Origin: Membranipora membranacea
Taxonomy: Eukaryota; Bryozoa; Gymnolaemata; Cheilostomatida; Membraniporidae
NCBI GenBank assembly: GCA_914767715.1
Contig: OU612065.1
Span: 35,836,001-35,900,000, forward strand
Direction of reading: 5' to 3'
DNA length: 64,000 bases
The notes under the pieces are model-generated. The model was not told the DNA's origin, ran no database searches, and saw only the letters and a list, made by a program, of their open reading frames with translations. The translations under genes and the position numbers were made by a program. Each line of letters starts with the position of its first letter. The first letter of the stretch is position 1. Positions 36,340 through 49,549 of this stretch are shown here, in pieces.

Positions 36340-36660
36340 TGCGCTTTCATCAAAGCCTGTAAATGGGCAGATAGCCCTGTATTTTTTTGTGGAAAACAGC
36401 TCATCACATACTGTTAACTGTAGAAGATTAATTTGAGAGACTTATCTGTTCATCTTCCTGCCTCATGTCAAAATCCTTCCAAAGACATATAGAGACTTCT
36501 AGATGGAGACTATGAGACTTTGACTATGAGAACTACTGGAAAGCCGATGAAACCACAATTCCCGACTACAGTTCACAAAATAATAATTTCAGCTATCACT
36601 GCCGTAATTTTGATATCTGTGTTGATCTTTGTTTGCTACATCATCTGACAGAGAACACAA
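36340..36660 (+). pseudogene. Decayed copy of the NHL receptor TM exon
   Basis: It aligns with 19120-19434, covering the end of intron three and exon four of receptor 1, at about 75-85 percent identity. Matching blocks include GGAGACTATGAGACTTTGAC, AAGCCGATGAAACCACAATT and TTTTGATATCTGTGTTGATC. An extra T after CTTTG shifts the frame, the original frame then meets TGA after the TM segment, and the exon start has lost bases. Exons one to three of the receptor were not found nearby. It shows an older duplicate of the receptor gene lying behind copy B, just as receptor 1 lies behind copy A. Confidence 0.8.
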
Positions 36661-39419
36661 TCATACTCTGCTATTTGATCACCGAAACTGGCTGGTTATG
36701 CAGAGACCTGATTCTGATTTTGGCTTTGGCCTTGGTTTCAAAGTTGAGGTTTGTTTATTTTGAATATCTTTTTGATAGATGCACTGACCAACCCAAGAAT
36801 AGTCCCTGTCAATTTATTTAACTATCTAACTGACTTGTGTACTATCAGTGGTTTTAAGTTTGTCTCAGCAAAAAGTTACTAATGTTGAAGCAACTGGATC
36901 AATATATATTCCTGGCAGAACAGCAATCTACGATATTTCTGCCAATACCCATTGGATGGAATTGCTCTTCTGAGGAGAAGAATCCTACATACTATATAAT
37001 ATAATATAATGGATAAAATAATATTTATATCATTATCCATCAAGCTCTCTTGCAAAAAGACACTACTCTACAGCAATTCAACTTAAATAAACTTTCAACC
37101 TAAACAAGTTCAACTTAAATAAAGGGAGATGAAAGTCACTGCCAAAATAATTTTCCCACCCAAGCTTGTTTCAGATATTGGTATGGAGTTGTTCTATTAT
37201 CAGTTACACAGTAGTTGTGTCACAACCCTATAAATTTTGTGTCTCACTGATTTTCCACCTTCATTGCGCATGCTCCACCTAGGAAAAATCAATAGTTCGC
37301 ACAAGAAAAAACCTGTAAACTGTATTTGATAGGGAATAGGGATTTTATTTTATGTATTTGTTATGTGTTGGTGCTCCTTTGAAAGCTAAAACTTAGGTAA
37401 TCTCTCTGTTTCCTCTTGCTTTTGAATCTTTTGCTAGCTGCTTTACTTGCTTATCATTAGTGTAAATCAACCTGTAAGGGTCAGGTATCGGGTGTATCTC
37501 AGAATATGGGTACAGGTTCGGATTGAGATTCAGGATCGCTGATCACGCAAACCCTAGTTTTATCCTGGATGGGAGAACTGATTGGCTGTTAGGTGGGTAA
37601 AGCCCACCAGCCAATCAAACAATTGGCTAGGTAGATCCGACATAATTACTGCTGAAGATCTGTTTCATGTCCACATGTACTGCTTGTGGACTTGGAGCCA
37701 AGTAAAGCACAGCAAGATCAGAAGTAAAAATAGAGCTGCAGTAACACCTAGAGAGTAATATACGTCCATGTTTATTCTTTGGAGAAGATAATCAGGTTTT
37801 GTGACAGTCAGGGGAGTATCCTCAACTCAGGTGACTAACCTTCACAAGAGCATATGGGTCAATGCTCCAGACTGTTATCTGATAAAGTTATGCTGTACAA
37901 ATTTATCAAGTCAACCGTGCATATCCTAAATGGGAATGCTGCATTTCAAGGATCCGTAGCTAATCAGGTCATTGACCTCAAACGCATGGTTAGTAAAACT
38001 ACGTTACTGAAGGAATACGTCATAGTGTGCTTTAGGCTTAAGGATAAAATATTAGAATGTTTGCTAGACCATTATCAGTTTTTTATCTATCACAAGGTTT
38101 AAAATCCATGCCTAGATCACTATTAAAATTTTGCAGAGAGGTCATTTATATTCTTTGATACAGGTTTACTAAGTTGAATGGGTGGTGAATGTTTGCAAAA
38201 CTGTTATCAGTTATCACCAGGTTTAAGTCACACGATGCCTTGTCTTGACAGATTACTGATGGAATGTTGCAGAGAGGTCAATAGCCTAACTTCAAACAGG
38301 GTCATTAAAATCATTATCAGGAATCAGCCAGAGGATTATGTGTTATGCTTCAAATAGAAAATAAGCACGCTCAATTGAATCTTTGATAAATGGCTGAATT
38401 TGAACTATTTTTGTCATAGCATAGATCAAAGATCACAATATTATAGGAATATCTTTTACAGCCTAACCTGTTATTGCTTATATTGACTAAGGTTCACCTG
38501 ATATAAACCAAACCTGTGAAAAATACAATTCCTGAGACTGACATAGAGAAAGTTGGGATGTGTTTGAGTTTTCAGTATAACTCAATGCAGTCATCACACT
38601 TCAAAGTACATCAAAACAAATTCTTTATAAGGAGTTATGTTCTCATATGTTGGGAGAGGACGACTAGTCATCAAGTTGTTACTATGCATGGTGAAATAAT
38701 AATAATACATTATGTGTTATTTATTATATTGTATCTATAGCCAGTCTTCATAAGTTAGTATTAATTAGTTTGTATATATAAGTAAGTAAAATGTAGGCCT
38801 ATTATACAGCCTAATAATTAAGTACCATACCCACCTTCCCACTGAAACTTCATGGGCAGCACTTAAATGGCCTTGTGATTTCATTTGCTACAAGATAAAC
38901 AGCAGTTCCCCAATGCCTAATATAAATAGGGAATGTTGATAAATGGTATACCATATCAGTCACAACTTGTGACTGGTTATAGGACATTGCGTTAAATAAT
39001 AATTGTATTTTTATCTGTCACTGAGGTGCACAGGAAACATTTTGTAGTGGCGATGAGATTTTCAAATCCTTTGTGCCATGCGTTAACCACCCAGCCGTAA
39101 CCAAGGTGAAGCTGCAGAGTGCAGTAGCTGGTGACAGCATCCTTATACACGAGGCTGTAGCATACATGATCTGATTTTGAGTGACACACAACGATAATAG
39201 GGAAATGTGAGAATCTCATGAAGTCGTTCATTCACCTTCATCTGAAATTATGAAATCTCTAATAGTGAATGGAAATAGAAATAATAAATGGCAATCATCA
39301 CATACTGGAATGTGTTAATTGATTAGCATGTCTAGAAATTTACGTCAAACGTAACTTAAAAGGAAAATAATGTATTACTTCATTTCCAGCTTTTTCACTG
39401 CCTTAGTTCAGACATTATC
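36661..39419. other. Intergenic; degenerate repeat at 38.05-38.32 kb
   Basis: No supported gene. Two diverged units with shared phrases (TTATCAGTT, CAAGGTTTAA or CAGGTTTAAG, TTGCAGAGAGGTCA) lie at about 38070-38150 and 38200-38285. A short inverted repeat (GATTGGCTGTTAGGTGGG and CCCACCAGCCAATC) lies at about 37579-37616. A possible exon-like patch at 39.0-39.2 kb is listed as rejected. Confidence 0.4.
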
Positions 39420-42400
39420 ATGGAACGCAGCTCACTCAAATGGTGGAAGTTATTTCTCAGTGTACAGAGCTGTTTTATTCTCAAACTATTACCTATATCT
39501 GGGTAAGCTTTTTGTATGCACATAACCAAGTAACTGTAGAATGGCATGCGGTGGTTAAATTGTGAGTTTATTATTATCTGAACTCTTTCCTCACCCAACC
39601 AAGGGGTGATAGAAAGTATCCTATGACCTCTTGTCAAAACATATAAGCAAATATTTCATATCTGTTTCAGAGAGACCAGTTTGATCAACACAGTAACTGT
39701 TGGCAAATTTGAAGCTGCTGTATCGATACCCTTATATGAGGTACCTTTCTTTGGATATTACAACATATACATATCACAAGTTGAAGAAGATAAACTCCTT
39801 AAAGGAAACATTTTGGCAATTCAAGGTTGGTCGGTAGTTACTTATCCTCCTGAAGGAGATACCGACTATATAATCACAGTCAGAAATGAGCCTTATCGTC
39901 GCAGTCAAGGTGAGACAGCGTTTGTTATTTTTCTTACAAACTAAATTTTATGAAAATACGCCACTGCTTGCAACTATACAAGATCAGCAATTGATGAGGT
40001 TTTTTAGACCACAGCATGATACATGAAAGGACCAGGGAAGAAGAAAACTTTGATTAAAGGTGAATTGATTCATTGGTAATTTGTAAAGCTTCATATGGAA
40101 GGACTAGATTGCAGTGTTTCTCATTTTAACAAACCTTTTGATTTTTTTTTCATTTGTGGCTGAAGATGAAGCCAACCTGCTCCCGAGTGTATTCGCTATT
40201 GGTGCAATCTTCCAGTCTCATGCTGAAACGAATGGAACAGTTACAAAGTCTGTTATTTTCATCTCCTTTCCTTCGCTTAATTGCATCAAAGGATTCGATA
40301 GACTCAAAAAAGTTATGCACACCATCGCCGGAGTATGTGATGACACAAACAATATTGACGAGCGCCCTGATGTAATCAGCCTGCAATCCGTGATTTTCTT
40401 TGGACCCGAAGGTATGCCATGAGAATTATGCAATTTAACATTCAATTGAATGAAGGATTGGTCCAGTTGAATCGAGTAAGATTTGGGGAGTAATCTAAAA
40501 TTATCTGTCATCGGCCAACATTCCAACTTGGCATCTGGTTTTGTAAATGAAAAAATGTCGAGGGAGTGGAGAAAACACAATATGTATATGTTTCTTAAAA
40601 GCTTTGTTTCACATCAATAGGTATGTGCAACCCTCTAATATAGGCGTTGGGATAGAAGCACAAAGGCCCCTAAATTTTTTTGCTTACTATCATATACCAC
40701 CATTATTACGTCTGTTTTACCTCTGGGAAAATAATCTATGTTCAGACCAACTAGAACTGAAATAACATTCTCAGTCATAATAAAAAAACATTCAAACACT
40801 TCAAGTGTATAGAGGTATATCCAACTATATGTTCTTATGATGGAGAAAATTGGCGTATCAATTCAAAATACTGCTGTGATCGATGACAATCTCTTTGCAT
40901 TTCAAGGGATTACGGTGAAAGATGTAGATGAACATGAAGTGACAAGTTTTTATGTGGCAGAGAAGTTTGCATGCCGCATTTCAAGAGTAGATCTAACGGC
41001 AGAATTAGTTTTTGGATATCATCCTGCAAATGCAAGCTGTGATTATATTCTAAGATACATCACACTGACGGATCAAGGTTTATTGATAGTCTCCACAGAA
41101 AGGGACCTATTCCTCATGGATGAAGATGGGTACTTCAAATGGCTCATTGCATGCTCCATTACCTCATGCGGTCCTATATCAAAAGACCTACCATTTACCC
41201 CTGATGGCAACTTTTCCTCAGCTAGTGTGATGAAGACTACTAGACTAAGACACATTTCTAACACAAGTCTGTACTTGATAGTCGACCCACATGCAAACGC
41301 TGTAAGAATCATGGACCTCGAAACAGAAGTCATTCGCACTATTTGCTTTGCTTCAGCAGGGAATACGCCAAGGTTTTACTTTGATGACCGTAATGTTCCA
41401 AAATGTCATGTTACCAATCCGCGAGATGTTCTTCTGTTAGATGACAGATCCACAATGTATATAGGCACGCATAATATACTGTGGAAAACTACTCTATCTT
41501 GTAAGTGAATAACTCGACAATGATCATTAGGACCAATGTTAAACCAAGAAAAAAAGAATTCTACCCTAACATGTCGGCTCTTTCCTATTTTCTGCTCTTT
41601 CCCATTGTAGACGAGGTCTAAGTTTGTTTATGACATACCCACATTACTTGTATCCTTTTTCTACCTTAACTCTGATATGTGCATTATCATAAAGTGCTTC
41701 TTATTCACTTCAAAATCGAAACAACAAAAAAACTGACTCTGCTGAACACTGCCCTAGCACATAATAATAACGAGCTTTATTATGTCAGAATGCCATTAAT
41801 TGTACTAGGGAGAATTCTCCCTGACTGGGTTAATTTAACACCATACTGACTCTCGTGATCTGACTGGGCATGTAGATCACTGATAAACTAGGCTATAGTT
41901 ACCACAAAGTAGATGTCGTAAGGCTAAGTATAAATCATGCGTGACTTTAAATTGCGCATGTGCAAGAACAATGAGTTTAGTCTAGGTTCTGAGAGAAAAT
42001 TTGGTCAGGGAGAATGGGATAGCCCCTGCATGAACTGCCAATCAAAATCAGCTAATAGTGACAAGAGAGAATAACTATCAATATCAATTCCGCACGCATC
42101 GAAGAGCATACCACCAGAGCAGGTAGCCAATCAGATGGCTTCGGAATTCCGAGGCTCAATTTTGCAGAGATCAGCTCATGCCCAGAGCTGAGCATGCGCA
42201 GAATGATTTAACACAGTGATTCGCATGATATGTCTTATTACTACCATCTGAAGGGAAATAGGGCTAGGGCTATACAAGACAGCGATGAGTGATCGAGCAG
42301 TTTTGCAAATTAAATTTCATCTTCGTTTTGTGGCCATGCAATGAAACGAGAAATAATTTGTTTGGCAAATATATATTTGCTGATTACTGGATATCTAACC

Positions 42401-44237
42401 TGCTTCAGAACTTAAAGCGTGAAGCACTGCTGTATATTTCTTCAATAATTATCTCCAGCAATACTCAAAGTAAGTGAAGAAGTTTTTATATACATCCCTA
42501 GTGTACACATGAGTAAAAATAAAAACTTTGTTTGTTTGTAGTTGGGTCTCAACCATTGCCGCATAATAGCAGTGCTCATAATCACAGACAGAAATGCGGC
42601 ATTGAGAAAGCATCTGCAAATGTGAAACAATACCTGTCTAGCTCAGTGCCATGTATAGAGGACAGTGCAATAAAGCAAACACTAAACATTGACTGTGATG
42701 AAGATGGAGCCACCTCCAGATTATTGAGCATAACCTTCACTGCATGTAAGTGAGAGAAATGCCCTCAGCTCAACCAGTTCCAGGTTTATTGCGACATTTA
42801 ATCACCGCAATCAAAGATGAAGAATATAAGCCATAATGTTTATTTCACTATACTTATATACACATAATATCAAAAAGGTGTGATTTAATCATCTGACAAA
42901 AACAAATGTTGCAAATAAGTATTAGTACTCTTACTTGTCAATGTCATGTCTATGGAATAACTGCTGAATTAAACATTTAACATCTAAACGTGATAAAATT
43001 TCTTTATTTCCCTCAGGTGGGTACCAAGGAGAGGATGATGGGGCATTGAATAGATCTGTTAAGACTTTGCAGAAGAATTACCGTCATAGCACAATGGTGA
43101 CATATCATGCTAACTGTGTCCAGCTTCAGATATCATGTACATGGTTTTTTTCTATGGCCGTTGAGACTTCAGAAGGGGTGATAATATGCGGTCCACATTA
43201 TGGTGTGGCTGTTAGAGAGGCTTTACATCAAGCATACTGCAAGGGTAAGTGAGAGGGCTGACGCTCTCCAAAGCGCTGGAGCCACGGTCATATATATATA
43301 TCAGTGGCTACATCAAGTATGTACTGATATATGTATTCATATATACTCAGTAATTTGGACATATGATACCTATGAGATACGTATTTAAAGATTAGTGGTA
43401 GAACACTCATTATGGCAATATGTGATGAAGTCCTCTCAGTAGGCCTGTATAACTGTCAGTAATTGAATCTAATTAAAATTCTTGAAGCTGTTACGTAAAC
43501 ACATTGACCGATGCCAAGTAACAACTTTATTAAATCTCAGGCTTTATAAAAGTTTCATCAGTGGTCTGCTCTATGGAAATTTTGGATTGAGTCGAAAATA
43601 AGAAATGCATTTCTATAACCATACACAAATTGCGATGTACTTGCAGATGACCAGATATGTTGCCCTAATCCATGATTATATTCTGTGGCTATAGCTTATA
43701 GCTTATAGCTATAATTTCGTCTTTTGTGACACATTTTAGTATGAATGCTGAATACTTTCAGCTCAGACTGAAACGATTGTGTCATTTGTATTTGAAATAT
43801 TCTATTTCATCCTAATTGATAAGGAGCACACAAGGACATTTAAATTGTTTCATAACTTTCAATTATGTTGAAATTGCACAGGTATGAAATAAGCAAATGA
43901 ATCAAAACACAATTACACTTTGACACCTCATTAGTAATCTCTGTTGTAATTTGAAACTTTGAAGCCAAGAATGTTGCTAACCTATCCAGTCTTGGGACTG
44001 ACAGAGAACCTTGCGAATTTTTAACCAACATATTCAATTGTTGACAGCTCTAATATATCATATTCTATCATAATTGCAGCGAAACTAACAGTGATCATGT
44101 TACTATTCACCATCTCCACTGCTTTAATTATAACTGTGACAGTTGTGGTGGCGTTGACGATGAGGAGAAAGAAGAGAATGAAATCACGCCCTGGAATTCA
44201 TCTTCCTGACAACTACAATCACAAAGAGCAACATTAA
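39420..44237 (+). CDS. NHL-like type I membrane protein 2 (one uncertain junction)
   Basis: Exons 39420-39502, 39671-39909, 40166-40411, about 40813-41500, 42542-42745, 43017-43244 and 44080-44237. Exon one is a signal peptide (MERSSLKWWKLFLSVQSCFI). The fourth exon has propeller-like blades (LYLIVDPHANAVRIMDL, STMYIGTHNILWKTT), like receptor 1. Exons five and six add a cysteine-containing region (KCGIEK, CIEDSAIKQ, HANCVQLQISCTW, GVIICGPHYG). The last exon has a TM segment (VIMLLFTISTALIITVTVVV) followed by a basic MRRKKR and a short tail; the stop is TAA 44235-44237. Phases agree at every junction except 40411 to 40813: continuing phase 1 from AG at 40811 reads CSYDGENWRINSKYCCDR and then stops, while the neighbouring frame is open to 41500. 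A one-base indel near 40875, a missed exon or two separate genes could explain this. It is probably a paralogue of receptor 1; its ligand is unknown. Confidence 0.65.
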
Positions 44238-47200
44238 TTGAAATATCCTGTTCAAAAGTTTTGAGCACATAAGAGAGTTGCTATATAATCTCATAGCAGT
44301 TTTGAAGAAAAAATATTGATTTTGATATGCATTTGGGCCCCATTATTTAGACCAATCCAATCAATTTTTACAAGCTTAGGTGTTATGGCAGACAAACAAT
44401 TTTTATTACCGATTTCTACACACAAAAATATATGAAATAGCGGTTATACTATCTGAAGTGACTGTTAAACAACGGAAAACAATGTATATAGCCATAGCAA
44501 ACCTAGATCATTACGTTTTCTTTTTGAGATCCTTTTCTATTATGCTGCCCAAGGACACATCTGGAAAGTTTCATATCCGCTAGCTACAACTAACTACTAG
44601 TTATCAATTCTATTCTTCATTTATAAAACATTATCAATATCAGCATATCACTGGCATTGTGCATACACAAATAATTTATATTTATATTTGTTACTTACAA
44701 ATATGTCTATGATTTTCTTCGCCATGCTTTTGACTCTGAACCAATGACCAATGGAAAATGGAAAACATTCCTCAAAATGATTATGGTAGTCAATAAAATG
44801 TATTAAAAAAAAGACAAAATATGCGTAGATATCTCAGCTCCAACAACCATAAGTAAGTTGAACATTATAAACCATCTAATCAACACATTCTAGAAAAATT
44901 CCAAAGAAGGTTGTCAATATCTACCATTGCAAATAAAAAAATCTACATCTTATCCTTACAGTGGAAATCAGATCGTACAACCTGCGCATCATCCCACTGC
45001 GACACTGCTTAGCAAAAAAATCTCATCACCAGGGGAACCTCTGAAAATTCGACAAAATATCATTTTATCAAACCAATATAAAAGAAGCAGTCATGTCACT
45101 TTCATCAAACAAACCCCCCTCCCTCCCATAACTAGTTGTCTTATCCAATATTACGTTTTAACTCTCTACCAACACAAATGCGCACACTCCCAGCAACCAA
45201 ACTTATTGATTTTAAAGCAACTTCTATCAGATCACTTTAAGGTCTTGAGAATTATTATTACTAGTACATTTTTTGTCCCTTATCTCTCCGCATTTTCTTT
45301 TTTTCAAGTAATTTTTTTCTGTCACTGAATAAAAATCAGGACCGAGAAAGGTGACCAACCCAACATTATATATGTTCTACATAAATAATGGATAGTCTAA
45401 AGGTACACTTTCATGTTATTTTGACCTTAGATAAGTCTTGCAATGCTTGTCATCAATCATCATAGAGTTGGGTGTGAAATTCAGGAAATTCCAGCTTACC
45501 AGCATCAAAGATTATAAATACCACTGCCAGCATATATGCTGACAACTGCAATACCCATCAACACATTGTGACTAAAATGCCTACATAAAATTGTACCAAT
45601 ACATTATACCCATTAGTTCTCCATTTTCACCCATTTAAAACCAGTTCATATTTACCATGGAGTTAGCCATTAGCTATTATCCCTAGTAAGTAGGCTGTGT
45701 ATGCATGCGTAGGCTGCCAGCTATTCAAGCAGCAATTTATAGTGGAATGAGCTTAGGCTCTAGGTATCCTTAGCCAATGTGCTGGCTCTCCCCACTCACC
45801 AATTAGAGCCAACACATTGACATCCATCATTCTTACAGTCTTTTGAATTTCAAGTCATGGGTACCGAGCTCTCTTTTTAGCTCAAAATCATAGTTGTGCT
45901 TTATCATGGTGATGCTGCGTCAGATCAGCAATCCAGGAGGCTTACATCGAAGCATGCCTGACAAGTCTCCCTTTTTGGTAGGGAGCCTCCCAGTTTTTAG
46001 GGGTATTTTCCACCTCCTCCCTATCTCCCTTTTTCCTCCCTTCTTTCAGCCTCCTTCACCCAGATGACTTTAAAGCTTCTCGTTGCCAGAAAAACTATGT
46101 TTTCCTACCCCCACAGTACATATACCTAGAAATTACTGTCTATTAACATACTATCTCTCCTCGTTAGGATAAAGTGCAACAATATTATTTGTAAAATCAG
46201 GTAAAATTACGCATTTCATAATAAATTTTGCTTAAAATAAATGACAACAAGGGCCAAATTACACCTTCACTGTGGGAGGTGCAGAGTGGTACTCCGGGTT
46301 GGGAGTTCGTCCGCGGAGACCTCCTGATTTCTGGGTCTACCAACTTGTCATGTATGCATCGAAGGGGATGCAACTGTCAGATTCTAGCCAACAACTCATA
46401 CTGTTTCAGATATTATTCCAACTAATTCATCATCGAAACATTCAACCTGGACACTGTCTAAAAAAATATCAAGACCACCAAACTTAATTTTAACTCTACA
46501 TGTTACTATAGTGTAACAGACTGCGACTTGTTTCTCACCACTGTTAGTACTCCACTTATGGCAACCACATCCCGTTCCTTCCCCCCCTCCACATAGCTAA
46601 TGGAGCATAATGTGAACATTAGATGCGATAGGACCAGCCTTAAAAATTCATTCTCAGTCAACCGCAGACGCAGATAGATTAGTTTTTGTGGCGAAGTAAA
46701 GACAGCAAAAGGCTGATGTAAAATTCTCTTTTGAGGCAAAATAAGTTCTTTTATGTTTCTGCTTTTGGCAGGATAAAAATATGTTGTGATGCAAGCTTCA
46801 CGTCAAGCCGCAGACACCCACCACAGTACTTCATACCGCAGTAAAACACACTTTATCACCAGCAGTCTTTCTAATTTTCCTAAATTTGCATTCCTGGATG
46901 CACATAACGCAAACAAAAGCAGAAATGACAGATGTACTTTGTATCTTTGAATTGCTCTTAAGACCGTGAGTAGCAATATAGGGACCTAGTGGGCACCATA
47001 CCTGCCAAAAATGAAATTTGTATTTGAAAATATTATGGGGTCTTGATGGGGTCTTCCCAGGGTTTATCTCCCCTGCAGAATGCGGAAGAAAAAATAGCCG
47101 AGGAGATAGGGAAATGAAGCATACGCACTAAAGTAGGAGACATTCATCCATAAATGCGTTTTACTACTAGATCACTTGAGATTGGACATCATATCTAAGC

Positions 47201-49549
47201 TTTCAGCCTCCACTGCAGACTTGGAGCCTATGGTTGAGGGACAACTTCGAAATCAGAAATAACTTTTGTTAAATATTCTTAAAAATTCAGAGAATTTGTC
47301 AACATCATGAAAACCCACGAGCTCGTACAACTTTTTGAGCTCTTTAAAATGGTATACGGTGACCCTGCACATGTCATTTCTGTTTTATTTTACCATCTAT
47401 TATATATTGCTCGCTCACAGCACCGTTTTATTAGAGATGGCAAAATCAAATAGTATGCCAACGGCAAAGTTCAATAAAGCCTAAATTTGGTTGCCCATAC
47501 CACAGAAAACAAATCTTTTCATCCCTCTGATACTACTTTTTTTTACTGCAGCAATTGTTGAAAGAGACATTTTTTATTTTCAGGTGTTTACTGTGTTCTA
47601 TTTGATAAGTACATCTTTAGAGATCATCATGGTTTTCTCTTGGTCGAGTTTCCCTAATGCAGCTTAAATGTATCAGCTATGAATCACCCTAGTTGCTTAA
47701 ACCTTTCTTTCTCAAGTAATTTCTTTCATGTGACAATAAGCTTTTTAGATAATTAACACTTCCCATAATTGCGAACTGGTCAAATGCAGGTTAAACCCTC
47801 AGGTGAGGGACCTTCACTGATAATACGCTACTCATCATTGTCATCACTCTGAAATTCTAATGGAGGTAACATCGGACTGCTAAAGGATGTTATCAGCTGT
47901 GGTAGATTTTTCTTGATGACCTTTCAGCAAAGAAATCACATCCAATATCAGGAGTTTTGGATAAAAGTGCGTAGTCTATATTCGTGTTTTACATCTCTCT
48001 AACAGAAATCAACCACCATTACTCAGGTAACACAGAATACCTTATCTTAAAGTTATCAATATGCTAGAAAATAAATTTGGGCGTTATCTTGAAGCACCTC
48101 TGAACTCTCATGACATTCTTCCTCACACCTCCAGATAAAACCAAATTCTGCATCTTCATGAAAAGACAACTGCAAAGTTCTTAAATTGAAACAAGATTAT
48201 GGGATCTTTGTATATGGTTCTAGTCATTTGCCATTTTACGAAAAGAAAGCAGGCAATCTAACATAACCTATTTTAAAGAATATGGAATGTCCTCTCAATG
48301 TTAAGCATGATCTTTTATGCTTCTGAAAGCAAGCTAAGTGCCAAATCCTTTTTTTATTTTATCATGTTTCTTCCGATAGCGGCTCATGATTTTTTTTTCG
48401 GTTTTTTAAGTTCTGTATTGTAACTTAATGAGGTTTAAATGTTTAGTTATGAACAACACTTATACTCAAAAAATCAACATAGCTTTAGCATGTATTATCG
48501 AAAACAATAAATATATACACCAAATTGACTGGTCCCAATCAATCACCAATCTGAACCCATATAAATAAGTTGTGACCGCATGATGCCAGCCTGCCTTCTC
48601 CCGAGCACTGCCAAACAATCAAAGAGATAAATTTAATATGTGAAAGAAATGTTATGAATACTTTTCTGAAAAAAGTCATCACTTTGTCTTTTGTAGAATA
48701 ACAGTAATTTAATGTTGTAACACTGACAACTTGCCACCAAACTTTTCCGTAGGGCATATTACCATGCTTTTAATGCCACTGTCAGTAGTATATTTATATC
48801 TCTGTGTTAAATTTTAACATCATATCGTGCAATAGTTAAGAGACCATGTCAAATTTTAGATGTAGTTTGATACAATTTGCCTGCATTTATAGTTGCTTTC
48901 CCTTGATCTGGCAGCTCACCAGTGGATCGGTATAATGGCTTGGATTGCAGGATATTTGTAGTTGAAGAAATGAGTTATAGTCAATCTGTAACAAGTGATG
49001 ATCTGTGACTCTCTAGGTTGAATTCAAAGACATGATGATGTAATAAAATAATATATCATAGTTTATTTTTATCAGTTTTTGTGTAATGAAAGTTTGAAGG
49101 AAACAGAAGTTGTTGATATCACTGATTTATGAGAAAAATTTCAATAGCTTTAGTTGATTACAGTACATGAAGGCTTCAAGATCCAATTTGTAGAAGTCAG
49201 CTAGAAAAAATGATGCTTGGTAAATGTATTCTACCTGCCTAAGAAGTTGTTCTCCCTCTACTGGTAAGAGGAAGATAACATCTCAATGCTGGCAAACTAG
49301 ATAAAAAAAGACAGTATGTATAAATTACCATAATGGTTGTATGTAGATGTAAAATGAAATGGAATCTCTGACGCATGCATCAGTTTAAAATCTTGATAAA
49401 CCAGCAAAATTCATAGATGAAAATAGTTGCTGTACAAAATGCTTCAATCCACCCTGGAAAAAATACCTGTTCTAATGAAAATTAATGTCATCACCAGGAG
49501 ACGTTTGCACTGAAAAACATGTAAAATGTAACTGATATGACTAATATTG
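44238..49549. other. Intergenic, no gene seen
   Basis: About 5.3 kb between the receptor stop and the hexokinase stop, two genes that converge. It is AT-rich with short open frames that match nothing known. The stretch at 45950-46070 (repeated CTCCCTTTTT-type phrases) looks like part of a dispersed repeat related to 16.3 kb. The 3' UTRs of both neighbours must lie at its ends. Confidence 0.45.

Noticed and set aside
38990-39235. Exon-like patch, open on both strands (plus: VNHPAVTKVKLQSA; minus: 79-residue frame)
   Set aside because: The two strands compete, and I recognise no family and no clean pair of splice sites.
46270-46345. tRNA-like A/B box pair
   Set aside because: The spacing between the box-like sequences is too short and no cloverleaf can be drawn.
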